In this document: one piece after another, positions 8,484 through 15,241 of the stretch
Layout: every line of letters starts with the position of its first letter
Position numbering within the stretch: position 1 is the first letter of the stretch
The notes under the pieces: model-generated
Told to the model about the DNA's origin: nothing
Database searches by the model: none
Seen by the model: the letters and a program-made list of their open reading frames with translations, nothing else
NCBI GenBank assembly: GCA_910585745.1
Contig: CAJUFM010000067.1
Coordinates: forward strand, 1 to 15,241
Length of the DNA stretch: 15,241 nucleotides
Source of the DNA: an uncultured Eubacterium sp.
Lineage (GTDB): Bacteria; Bacillota; Clostridia; Lachnospirales; Lachnospiraceae
Direction: 5' to 3'
Made by a program: the position numbers and the translations under genes

Positions 8484-9188
8484 TCAGTCCACTGTAATGA
8501 TTGTTCCCGTACTTTCACCCTTGACGCAGTTTATAATACTGTTTTCTTCGTTTAAACCAAAGACGCACATCGGCATCTTGTTCTCATAACAGATCACCGC
8601 AGCAGCCAGATCCACCACACCCAGCTTCTCATCGATGATTCTTGAGATTGGCAGAGTATCAAACTTTTTCGCATCCGGATTTTTCGCCGGATCCGAGTCA
8701 TATACCCCGTCCACTGACTTGGCTGCCAGGATCACATCCGCCTGAATCTCCACGGCGCGGAGCGCTGTCGCTGTATCTGTGGAGAAATAAGGATGTCCTG
8801 TTCCACCAGCCAGGAACACCACCATATTCTTAGCCAGGTACTTTTCTGCCCTGTCTCTGCTGAACAATTTGGTAAAAGAACCGCATTCAAAGGGTGTCAG
8901 GATCTGAGTCATAAGACCAACATGACGGCAGATCTCCGACATATAAATACAGTTCATCACCGTTGCCAGCATCCCGATCTGATCCGCCTGATTTCTCTGA
9001 ATGGTCTCACTGGTTCTTCCCCGCCAGAAATTGCCACCGCCAATCACGACAGCGGTCTGACAGCCCTCTTTCACCAGATCACGTATCTGCTCTGCCACCC
9101 GGATGCAGGTGGACTCGTCAAAGCCATTCCCTTTATCCCCGGAAAGTGCCTCTCCGCTTAACTTTAACAATACCCGGTTATATTTCAT
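8484..9188 (-). CDS. pyrH: Uridylate kinase (UMP kinase)
   Basis: Hexameric amino-acid-kinase-fold enzyme that phosphorylates UMP to UDP, committed to pyrimidine nucleotide supply and UDP-sugar synthesis. 234 residues. Motifs: VLLKLSGEAL at the N-terminus, VIGGGNFWRGR, FLAGGTGHPYFSTDTATALRA and AAKSVDGVYDSDP. Start ATG 9188 has GGAGAGGGAGG upstream, a strong site unlike the ATGGAG type of the six genes after it. It is only 26 nt after the bactofilin stop, with no terminator or clear promoter between, so it is probably expressed at least partly by read-through. The genes usually before pyrH (rpsB, tsf) are absent here. Confidence 0.97.
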   Translation of the reverse strand: MKYNRVLLKLSGEALSGDKGNGFDESTCIRVAEQIRDLVKEGCQTAVVIGGGNFWRGRTSETIQRNQADQIGMLATVMNCIYMSEICRHVGLMTQILTPFECGSFTKLFSRDRAEKYLAKNMVVFLAGGTGHPYFSTDTATALRAVEIQADVILAAKSVDGVYDSDPAKNPDAKKFDTLPISRIIDEKLGVVDLAAAVICYENKMPMCVFGLNEENSIINCVKGESTGTIITVD

Positions 9189-9214
9189 AGAAACCTCCCT
9201 CTCCTTCCGCTCTC

Positions 9215-10099
9215 TTAGTCAAAAAATGCATCCAGATCCACATCTGCATATTTGAGAGAACAGTTTCCGTCAATGACAGCGCCACTGTTGATCTGAATGG
9301 ATTTGGCAAACACAGAGCCTTTGACTACTGCTGTAGAGTCAATGATCACAGGTCCATTTACATCGATATCACCTTTCACTGCTCCGGCAACTACAACAGA
9401 TGCACTGGTGATCGAGCCGATCACAACCGTACTGACATCAATTTTCACACTGCCGTTGCTGTTAAGACTTCCTTCCAGCCTCGGTGTGTTAACATAAATC
9501 TCTGATGCCTTGCTGTTTCCTGCTACATGTCCGGTGATCGTCAGTTTTCCTGAACATTCCACGTCTCCTTCGATCACTCCCTTTACAACAAGGGAAGTAT
9601 CTGACTTAATACCACCATTGATCGTAGTACCTTTGGTAATTACCGTCGTCTCTTCGCTGTTATCTTCTACTGTTTCCTCAAAATCACTCATGATATCTTC
9701 CTCCTGGCTCATATTCATTATCTTATTATCTTCCTGGCGATCCACCACATCAAAATTGGAATCTCCCTGCGGTGCCTCTTCCTGAAGTTCTTCCTCTGTC
9801 TTAGGATTATCTGTCACTGCCTCTTCTGTCTCATCCTTTTCTTCCTGAACTTCTGCTGAAAGATCTGGTTCCGAAGGCTCCTCTGGTTCAGAAACATCCT
9901 TAGAATCCTCTTTCGTCACGGACATGTCATTTAAAATGCCATCTTCCAGAATGGAATCAATTTCCTTCTGTACTTCCGTCTCTAGTGTTTCAGCCTCTTC
10001 TGCTGCTTCCTCTGATGCAGTTACTTTTTCTTCCAGGGTATCGCTCAGTTCATTCACCGACTGAACAATATCTTCTTTCAGTTCTTTAAAAAAACTCAT
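9215..10099 (-). CDS. Bactofilin with long acidic N-terminal tail
   Basis: 294 residues. The C-terminal half (about 151-294) is a bactofilin (DUF583) domain: repeated short beta-strand units such as SLVVKGVIEGDVEC, KLTITGHVAGN and VVVAGAVKGDIDVNGP, which build a right-handed beta helix that polymerises into filaments. Known bactofilins organise envelope enzymes and cell shape. The first 150 residues are very rich in Glu/Asp/Ser, predicted disordered, after a short amphipathic start (MSFFKELKEDIV) with Phe/Leu/Ile on one face that could touch the membrane, as the N-terminus of Caulobacter BacA does. This tail is longer than in typical bactofilins. Start ATG 10099 follows a perfect AGGAGG; an in-frame ATG at 10168 would add 23 residues and overlap the deacetylase stop, but is unlikely. 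Neighbours suggest it scaffolds the adjacent deacetylase; this is inference. Confidence 0.88.
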   Translation of the reverse strand: MSFFKELKEDIVQSVNELSDTLEEKVTASEEAAEEAETLETEVQKEIDSILEDGILNDMSVTKEDSKDVSEPEEPSEPDLSAEVQEEKDETEEAVTDNPKTEEELQEEAPQGDSNFDVVDRQEDNKIMNMSQEEDIMSDFEETVEDNSEETTVITKGTTINGGIKSDTSLVVKGVIEGDVECSGKLTITGHVAGNSKASEIYVNTPRLEGSLNSNGSVKIDVSTVVIGSITSASVVVAGAVKGDIDVNGPVIIDSTAVVKGSVFAKSIQINSGAVIDGNCSLKYADVDLDAFFD

Positions 10100-10130
10100 T
10101 CTATTTCCTCCTAAATATCTATCTTCAAAA

Positions 10131-10145
10131 TCTGTCTTTGACAGA
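10131..10145 (-). other. Small hairpin between deacetylase and bactofilin genes
   Basis: TCTGTC-AAA-GACAGA on the minus strand, a 6-bp perfect stem followed by four T, about 20 nt after the deacetylase stop and 31 nt before the bactofilin start. It could be a weak attenuator or an RNA-processing or stability hairpin. The stem is short and the T run brief, so it is not a convincing terminator. Confidence 0.35.
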
Positions 10146-10164
10146 CATTGATATCCAATTAAAT

Positions 10165-11067
10165 TCATGAATGATGAATCGGTATTGTGCTGTCATCCAT
10201 AGGAAGCAACTCGTACCCGGCTGCCTGCAGGCTGTCAATCATGGCAGATAATGAATCCGCTGTCATTTTTTTGTCAGCTGAATCATATAAAAGAACAATA
10301 GATGTATCGTATTTCGCTACACCTTCCATGACAGACCGAACCATATCTTTCTTCGTTACATTATCTGAAATCCCATTGGCAGCAATAACATTCCAGTCAA
10401 CATATTCAACTCCCTGCTCTTTCAGAAAGTTCGTATACTGCTCTACCGGAAGTTCATTTACAGTGTTGCTGCTTCCTCCCGGGAACCGGTAAAAGACAGG
10501 ACGAACCCCCGTAATCTTCTCCAAATAATCGGAAATTCGATGAAAATCCTTTTTAAATCCATCCAGAGAGCCGTATATCTCTTTAAATATATGAGAATAT
10601 GAATGCATTCCAAGGGTATGTCCTTCTTTAACAATGCGGCGGTAAATATTTTGGGAAAATTCATCCTCCCTCCCAATGGTAAAAAAGGTCGCCTTTACCT
10701 TCTTTTTCTCTAATATATTTAATACCCTCTCGGTCTGCTTACTGGGGCCATCATCAAATGTCAAATAAACCCGCTTTGTTTTTTCTTCCTCGACGGCACT
10801 TCCGGTAACTATCTCCTTTTCTTTCGCATTAACAATCTCCATCGACACCTCTTCCCCGCCGGATTCCAGCTTATTTTCAGAAATAATCGTTTCGATTTTG
10901 TTCTCCAGCTTTTTCACCCGGACGAAAAGAACAATGGAAAGTACCACCGGCAGTATAAAGAGCAGGATACCAAGCACAATAATGATCTTCTTGATCCGTT
11001 TGATCCTTTTTTTTCTAAAATCTATATTATCTTTGGTTTTTTCCGCCAAAGTATTTCCTCCTTCCAA
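10165..11067 (-). CDS. Membrane-anchored polysaccharide deacetylase (NodB/CE4 family)
   Basis: Predicted to remove N- or O-acetyl groups from an extracellular glycan such as peptidoglycan or a surface polysaccharide. 300 residues from TTG 11067: basic cytoplasmic start (KKRIKRIKK), one membrane segment (about 28-49), a linker, then the CE4 domain outside the cell. Motif 1 TFDDGPS (103-109; Asp105, Asp106) and motif 2 HSYSH (155-159; His155, His159) give the base and metal ligands; motif 3 is RFPGGS (194-199), motif 4 has DW (224-225). Motif 5, normally Leu-x-His, reads LLYD with Tyr261 where the catalytic His should be, so activity may be altered. There is a second in-frame TTG at 11049; each TTG has its own AAGGAGG. 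Only 1 nt separates the first TTG from the cyclase stop. The substrate cannot be told from sequence. Confidence 0.9.
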   Translation of the reverse strand: MEGGNTLAEKTKDNIDFRKKRIKRIKKIIIVLGILLFILPVVLSIVLFVRVKKLENKIETIISENKLESGGEEVSMEIVNAKEKEIVTGSAVEEEKTKRVYLTFDDGPSKQTERVLNILEKKKVKATFFTIGREDEFSQNIYRRIVKEGHTLGMHSYSHIFKEIYGSLDGFKKDFHRISDYLEKITGVRPVFYRFPGGSSNTVNELPVEQYTNFLKEQGVEYVDWNVIAANGISDNVTKKDMVRSVMEGVAKYDTSIVLLYDSADKKMTADSLSAMIDSLQAAGYELLPMDDSTIPIHHS

Positions 11068-11080
11068 ATCATGCCTCCTT
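11046..11080 (-). promoter_or_regulatory. Tandem ribosome-site/TTG start units of the deacetylase
   Basis: Two adjacent near-copies on the minus strand: AAGGAGGCATGATTTGG (11080-11064) and AAGGAGGAAATACTTTGG (11063-11046). Each has a full AAGGAGG and an in-frame TTG, 6 and 7 nt away (TTG 11067 and TTG 11049). No ATG or GTG competes in this frame. Either TTG could be the start. The first copy also contains the TGA of the cyclase gene. Confidence 0.7.
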
Positions 11081-13000
11081 TTCCCTCAGCACGCAGTCCC
11101 TATGATCTTTTTTCTTTTCCCTTTTTGTCTCATACAAATGTTCATCGCTTTTCACAATTGCCGCTTCAAGAGAGATCCCATGGAAGGCAGAAACTAAATA
11201 CCAGCCACAGCTGGCGCCAACAAGATATGGCCGCCCGCTATCCCTGTTAAACTTCTCAAGATACTCGTCAAACTTCTCTACAAATCCCTGTGCTTTCTGC
11301 TCATTATAGTCCATACCAGCCACAGAAAACTCATCGCCTCCGATCCTCGCACATATATCCCCCGGCTCTGCCGCGTGCAGGATCGCTTTCCCGATCGTCT
11401 GAAGTGCTATATCCCCCTGTTTATGTCCAAATTTATCGTTAACAATTTTTAAATTATCCATATCGATGGATATTATAGCCAATGTCCTTTTTTCTGTCCG
11501 GCTCTTCTCATAAAACTCCTGGGAATTAATTTCAAATCCTCTCCGGTTCAAAAGCCCGGTCAATACATCATGAACGTACATATTATTTAGTTCATCCAAC
11601 AGCGCATTGGTCTTCTGCCTAAGACGCATATTTTCAAGAACATTTCCCAGAATCGCAAGCCAGCTGTGAAATGACTTGCCACAGCTGTGGGTTCCCTCAT
11701 AACTGATGGCAAAGTAACCAAAAGTAATATTCAGATTATGCAGCGGGAAAAAATAATAAATCATGGGCTCCTGTTCGACAGCTTCCCTGGGAAGCAGATC
11801 TGAGGTGTCAAAAACTGCGGTCTCTGTCTGAAGGATCGCTCCATTTACCGCAGCACCTACTGCCTGGCTCTGTTTGGGATATCCATTTTTCTCTGAACAG
11901 TATTTAGGGTGCTGTCTGCCCTCACCCTCTCCCAGACAGATAAAAAAGTTCTTGATGTAATTATCTTCCACTTCCAGCAGGCGCGTATGGTTCACAAGTT
12001 CCTGTGCCCGCTGTACATCGGACATCTCCACAAAAGTATACGTATTATACCGGATCAGATCCAGTATTTTTTCATATTCCTGACTCTGCCGTACCCTTTT
12101 TCTAACAGCAGTTTCCATGTCCATTCCCTGACAGCCACAGGAATCCCGTATGACAGGTACTGTTCTAAGGGTCTGAACCCTCGGTACGTCCCCGCCGTTC
12201 ATCATGCGCTCCAGAGTTTCAAATGCCAGCTCGCTCATTTTCTCCACCGGCATCGTAACCGTGGTGACCGGCGGCATATTGATCGTTGCCTCCCATATAT
12301 CATCAAAGCCTGAAACGGCGATGTCCTTTGGCACAATTTTACCAAAATTAACCAGTTCATTACAGAGGGAAAGCGCCATATAATCATTGGCACAGACAAC
12401 AGCCTGGGGGATTTCCGGAAGCTTTGTGATAAAATACTGTGCTGCTTCTTTGGATAATTTACGCCAGAAGTCACCATAAAACACATATTTTTCGTCGTAG
12501 TCAATCCCCCGGCTGGCAAGTCCTTCTTTGTAATCTGCCAGCCTTGTTATGGCATCCGGATGATCCTTGGGACCACTGAAAAAAGCGATACGGTCAAAGT
12601 GGTGAACATCCACAAAATGCTGTACAATCTCCTTAATGGCACCTTTATTTTCTGCCAGAATACAGGGATAGTCTTCCCAGGCTCTCCGCAGCGTCACCAC
12701 CGGCTTCCTGGTGCGTTCTTTGATATAGGCAAAGATCTGCTTTACAGCCTGTTTATTCTGTATGGTGTCGTGACAGATAATAAACCCGTCAAAATTCTCA
12801 TAGGGGACCAGATTTATAATGTTCGCTTCTCCCATGCCATTCTTCGTGTACACTCCATAACACACAAAAAACGTAAAATAAGCAAGATTATATCCCTTAT
12901 CCCTGGCATAAGAAGTAAGCGTCCGGCATACTTGCTCCTGGTAATGAGCCGCCGCCTCGCACAATATCACACATATGTTTTTTCTACCATTATCAAACAT
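11069..13000 (-). CDS. LacI-type sensor / GGDEF diguanylate cyclase
   Basis: Predicted to make cyclic di-GMP from two GTP under control of a small ligand. 643 residues from ATG 13000 (weak GGGG site; in-frame ATG 13030 adds 10 residues and has no site). Residues about 7-288 are a LacI/PurR-type periplasmic-binding fold, with RKNICVILCE at strand 1, SGFDD (about 230) and the closing VPVIRDSCGC. There is no helix-turn-helix in front, and no signal peptide or membrane segment, so the sensor is cytoplasmic and probably binds a sugar or nucleoside; the ligand is unknown. A GAF-like linker region (about 300-465) follows. The cyclase domain begins with DVLTGLLNRRGF (about 478) and has the full RIGGDEF signature (GGDEF about 554-558). 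The inhibitory RxxD site five residues before GGDEF is not present (EPGD). It is the first gene after the promoter at 13057-13085. Confidence 0.9.
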   Translation of the reverse strand: MFDNGRKNICVILCEAAAHYQEQVCRTLTSYARDKGYNLAYFTFFVCYGVYTKNGMGEANIINLVPYENFDGFIICHDTIQNKQAVKQIFAYIKERTRKPVVTLRRAWEDYPCILAENKGAIKEIVQHFVDVHHFDRIAFFSGPKDHPDAITRLADYKEGLASRGIDYDEKYVFYGDFWRKLSKEAAQYFITKLPEIPQAVVCANDYMALSLCNELVNFGKIVPKDIAVSGFDDIWEATINMPPVTTVTMPVEKMSELAFETLERMMNGGDVPRVQTLRTVPVIRDSCGCQGMDMETAVRKRVRQSQEYEKILDLIRYNTYTFVEMSDVQRAQELVNHTRLLEVEDNYIKNFFICLGEGEGRQHPKYCSEKNGYPKQSQAVGAAVNGAILQTETAVFDTSDLLPREAVEQEPMIYYFFPLHNLNITFGYFAISYEGTHSCGKSFHSWLAILGNVLENMRLRQKTNALLDELNNMYVHDVLTGLLNRRGFEINSQEFYEKSRTEKRTLAIISIDMDNLKIVNDKFGHKQGDIALQTIGKAILHAAEPGDICARIGGDEFSVAGMDYNEQKAQGFVEKFDEYLEKFNRDSGRPYLVGASCGWYLVSAFHGISLEAAIVKSDEHLYETKREKKKDHRDCVLREKEA

Positions 13001-13056
13001 AGCTTCAACCCCACTGTAATACCCATTCATCCATTTGTATACACATACACAGATTT

Positions 13057-13085
13057 ATTATACATGATTTCCCCGAAATTGCCAA
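13057..13085 (-). promoter_or_regulatory. Sigma-A-type promoter ahead of the cyclase gene
   Basis: Minus strand: -35 TTGGCA (13085-13080), 17-nt spacer, -10 TATAAT (13062-13057). The -35 matches 5 of 6 consensus positions and the -10 all six. An A/T-rich stretch just upstream (about 13086-13111) resembles an UP element. The predicted transcript starts near 13050, about 20-50 nt before the possible cyclase starts. It is the best promoter I see in the window and may serve the cyclase, deacetylase, bactofilin and, by read-through, pyrH onward. Confidence 0.75.
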
Positions 13086-13159
13086 TATAAATTTTTTATA
13101 AACTTATTTTTCCCCTGCCAGAACAGAAGGATTCCGTATTTTCAAGGTTGATTGGCAGG

Positions 13160-14611
13160 TTACTTCCACTGGTTTTTATCCAGCATCTCTTCCCTCCTTT
13201 GAAAATAACAGGTACTCATGTCAAGATAATGTCTGTGGGGATTGGCAAATCTCTGCTCCTCCTGCCAGATCTCTGAATCCAGTTGTTCTTTTACATATGC
13301 CCGGATACTTTCCAGACTCCGCACCGGCGCCACCCGTTTTCCATTCCGGATCACATCCCGATGCAGTTTTTTTGCCCGGCAGTTGATGAAGGATCGTTTT
13401 TTCCATGGCTTCTGCGGATCAATATAGGGATATTCTTTTGACAGATCTACAGTCTCCCCTCCTGCCGTCAGCAGATCCGCCACCGCATGTCCTGTGTCAT
13501 CATAGATTCGGTAAACATCTTTTTTACCGGGATTTGTGATTTTTTCTATATTTTCCGATACCTTTATTCGCGGAGTACACACCCCATTCCGTTCCACCGC
13601 TGCAAGTTTGTACACAGCTCCGAAAACTGGATCACTCTTTGCCGTGATCAAGCGTTCACCCACTCCAAAAGCGTCAATACAGCCTCCCTGCTCCAAAAGA
13701 GAGGTAATGGTAGATTCATCCAGGCTGTTCGAGGCAATGATCATACAGTCTTCCATGCCTTCCTTATCCAGCATCCGCCGTACTTTTTTGGATAAATAGG
13801 CAAGATCCCCCGAATCCAGCCTCACTCCCTTCAGCCGCTTCCCCCTGGGATTCAGCACTGCCCGGGCTGCCCGAATGGCATTGGGGACACCGGAGTGTAG
13901 AACATCATAGGTATCCACAAGAAACTGGGCAGAATCCGGATACTGCTCTGCATACCGGCAGAATGCAGTATATTCATCTCCATAACACATCACCCAGCTG
14001 TGAGCCATCGTGCCCGACACGGGAATCCCAAACTGCTTTCCCGCCATCACCGTAGCGGTACTATCAACTCCCCCGATATAAGCCGCCCTGGCTCCATAGA
14101 CTGCCGCATCGATATTATGGGATCTCCTTGCCCCAAAATCCAGCACCCCGCGTCCTTTGGCAGCCCGCACGATCCTCTGCGCCTTGGTAGCGATCAGGGA
14201 CTGGTGATTGATCTGGGTCAGAATAGCCGTCTCTACCAGCTGGGCATCGATCAGGGGAGCGTGTACGGTCAGCACTGGTTCATTGGGATACATAATTGTC
14301 CCCTCCGGAAAGGCAGATATGTTCCCACGAAAATGATATCCTCTTAAAAACTCTAAAAATGGATCACTGAACAGGTGAAGGGAACGAAAATATTCTATAT
14401 CATCCTCTTCAAAATGCACCCCCTCAATGTATTCAACCACCTGTTCCAGCCCGGCAAAAATGGCAAATCCGCCACTGTCCGGATTTTTTCGGTAAAACAC
14501 CTCGAAAGTTCCCCAGTCATCTGCGGATGAGTCTTCAAAATACCCATTTGCCATGGTCATCTCATACAAATCCATCATCATGCTGATATTTCTCGCTTCA
14601 AATTGTGACAT
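13160..14611 (-). CDS. pncB: Nicotinate phosphoribosyltransferase
   Basis: Makes nicotinate mononucleotide from nicotinate and PRPP with ATP, the Preiss-Handler entry to NAD. 483 residues, the length of the clostridial/animal-type NAPRTase. Family marks: DLYEMTMANGYF at the N-terminus, LDFGARRSHNIDAAVYGARAA (from about 157), SGTMAHSWV (199-207) with the likely phosphorylated His204, VRLDSGDL (263-270) and DAFGVGERL (313-321). Start ATG 14611 follows AAGGAGGT. It lies 8 nt after pncA, so the two form a salvage unit. No convincing terminator follows its stop. Confidence 0.95.
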   Translation of the reverse strand: MSQFEARNISMMMDLYEMTMANGYFEDSSADDWGTFEVFYRKNPDSGGFAIFAGLEQVVEYIEGVHFEEDDIEYFRSLHLFSDPFLEFLRGYHFRGNISAFPEGTIMYPNEPVLTVHAPLIDAQLVETAILTQINHQSLIATKAQRIVRAAKGRGVLDFGARRSHNIDAAVYGARAAYIGGVDSTATVMAGKQFGIPVSGTMAHSWVMCYGDEYTAFCRYAEQYPDSAQFLVDTYDVLHSGVPNAIRAARAVLNPRGKRLKGVRLDSGDLAYLSKKVRRMLDKEGMEDCMIIASNSLDESTITSLLEQGGCIDAFGVGERLITAKSDPVFGAVYKLAAVERNGVCTPRIKVSENIEKITNPGKKDVYRIYDDTGHAVADLLTAGGETVDLSKEYPYIDPQKPWKKRSFINCRAKKLHRDVIRNGKRVAPVRSLESIRAYVKEQLDSEIWQEEQRFANPHRHYLDMSTCYFQRREEMLDKNQWK

Positions 14612-14619
14612 TGCTTTTT

Positions 14620-15150
14620 TTACCTCCTTATCATGATCTGACAGCTCTCCATCGTCAGCAGCGCCGCCTCATGAAGCTGCGGAGTCACTCCCGCACAGCA
14701 GGCGGGATCAACAGATATTAAAACCTCCGGCAAATATGCTTTTAGCAAAATTGCATTGGAAACAACACAAATATCAGTACATACCCCGACCAATTCTATG
14801 GACTCAATGGGCTGCAGCCTGTGTTCCTTTTTCAGTGCCTCAGCCATCTCCACTGAGGCAAATGTGTTCTTTTCATATATTTTTACTGTTTTTTCATCCT
14901 GCAGCTGGTTTAGTTCACGGATCAACTGTCCACCATAAGTATCTGCTATACAGTGGGCTACAGGGAGAAGTCTGCCTTCCTGGGTAAAAAGATAATCCGG
15001 TCCATGAATATCTCTAGTATAGATGACACACCCCGGGAAATCTTTTATTTTTTTTATCATCGATGGAACGATTTTTCTCGCCTCCTCTGTTCCCAGAACT
15101 CCCTCTACAAAATCATTCTGCATATCTATAACCACCAAATACCGGCTCAT
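14620..15150 (-). CDS. pncA: Nicotinamidase (isochorismatase-like cysteine hydrolase)
   Basis: Predicted to hydrolyse nicotinamide to nicotinate and ammonia. 176 residues. The isochorismatase-like fold shows the catalytic triad Asp9 (VIDMQNDF), Lys94 (YEKNTF) and Cys128 (GVCTDICV), and likely metal ligands Asp47 and His49 (TRDIH) and His66 (VAHC). The family also holds other amidohydrolases, but the nicotinamidase-type metal motif and the pncB gene 8 nt downstream make nicotinamidase by far the best reading. Start ATG 15150 has AAGGG about 9 nt upstream. Confidence 0.92.
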   Translation of the reverse strand: MSRYLVVIDMQNDFVEGVLGTEEARKIVPSMIKKIKDFPGCVIYTRDIHGPDYLFTQEGRLLPVAHCIADTYGGQLIRELNQLQDEKTVKIYEKNTFASVEMAEALKKEHRLQPIESIELVGVCTDICVVSNAILLKAYLPEVLISVDPACCAGVTPQLHEAALLTMESCQIMIRR

Positions 15151-15194
15151 AGTTTCAATCCCTTCTGCACTATTTCTTTTTATTATCGTAAGCG

Positions 15195-15207
15195 CTCTAC
15201 AATAGAG
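15195..15207. promoter_or_regulatory. Small palindrome in the pncA upstream region (possible operator)
   Basis: CTCTA-CAA-TAGAG, a perfect 5-bp inverted repeat, 45 nt before the pncA start. It overlaps a weak possible promoter on the minus strand (TTGAAT 15227-15222, 17 nt, TATTGT 15204-15199). The position would suit an operator for a NAD-salvage regulator such as NiaR, but I cannot match a known site. The rest of 15151-15241 shows nothing else I can support. Confidence 0.25.
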
Positions 15208-15241
15208 TGCCTTATATAATCATTCAATCCATGAGATAATA

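Noticed and set aside
10100..10168. Longer bactofilin start at ATG 10168, overlapping the deacetylase stop
   Set aside because: It has no ribosome site, and the added 23 residues include the small hairpin and the AGGAGG that clearly serves ATG 10099.
13114..13159. Inverted repeat CCTGCCA/TGGCAGG just after pncB, as a terminator
   Set aside because: Seven-base arms are separated by a 32-nt loop and no T run follows on the minus strand, so it does not fit an intrinsic terminator.
1..15241. Mobile elements, CRISPR arrays, tRNA or rRNA genes
   Set aside because: Looked for on both strands; no transposase, integrase, regular spaced repeats or RNA gene signatures were seen.

Overview
The window looks like chromosomal DNA of a low-to-mid-GC Firmicute of class Clostridia, most likely a Lachnospiraceae gut anaerobe (Blautia/Ruminococcus/Dorea-like). 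This rests on the gene order frr-uppS-cdsA-dxr-rseP-ispG-polC, the Gram-positive polymerase PolC, the MEP isoprenoid pathway, strong GGAGG ribosome sites and the character of the proteins. The genus is an inference. Every gene I accept lies on the minus strand, so transcription runs from high to low coordinates. I found no rRNA, tRNA, CRISPR array, insertion sequence or phage gene.

Layout in transcription order. (1) 15150-13160: pncA and pncB, a two-gene NAD salvage unit (nicotinamide to nicotinate to nicotinate mononucleotide). (2) 13159-13031: a 129-nt gap with a near-consensus sigma-A promoter (TTGGCA, 17 nt, TATAAT) behind an A/T-rich UP-like stretch. (3) 13000-9215: a cytoplasmic LacI-type ligand-sensor/GGDEF diguanylate cyclase, a membrane-anchored NodB-type polysaccharide deacetylase and a bactofilin with a long acidic tail. 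(4) 9188-1: pyrH, frr, uppS, cdsA, dxr, rseP, ispG and polC (cut by the left edge), with gaps of 4 to 73 nt and no convincing terminator.

The housekeeping block joins UMP phosphorylation, ribosome recycling, the lipid carrier for wall synthesis (UppS), CDP-diacylglycerol synthesis (CdsA), two MEP steps that supply isoprenoid precursors (Dxr, IspG), a site-2 protease (RseP) and the replicative polymerase. In many Firmicutes pyrH follows rpsB-tsf. Here it follows the cyclase-deacetylase-bactofilin trio, so a c-di-GMP and cell-surface module sits directly upstream of, and may be co-transcribed with, essential envelope genes.

Main points worth a second look: the trio as a possible envelope-shaping or surface-modification module; Tyr in place of the usual catalytic His in the deacetylase; no I-site in the cyclase; a perfect 12-bp terminator-like inverted repeat inside the start of polC; an ATGGAG hexamer carrying the ribosome site of six consecutive genes; tandem ribosome-site/TTG starts on the deacetylase; and a 36-bp in-frame tandem duplication in the PolC linker.
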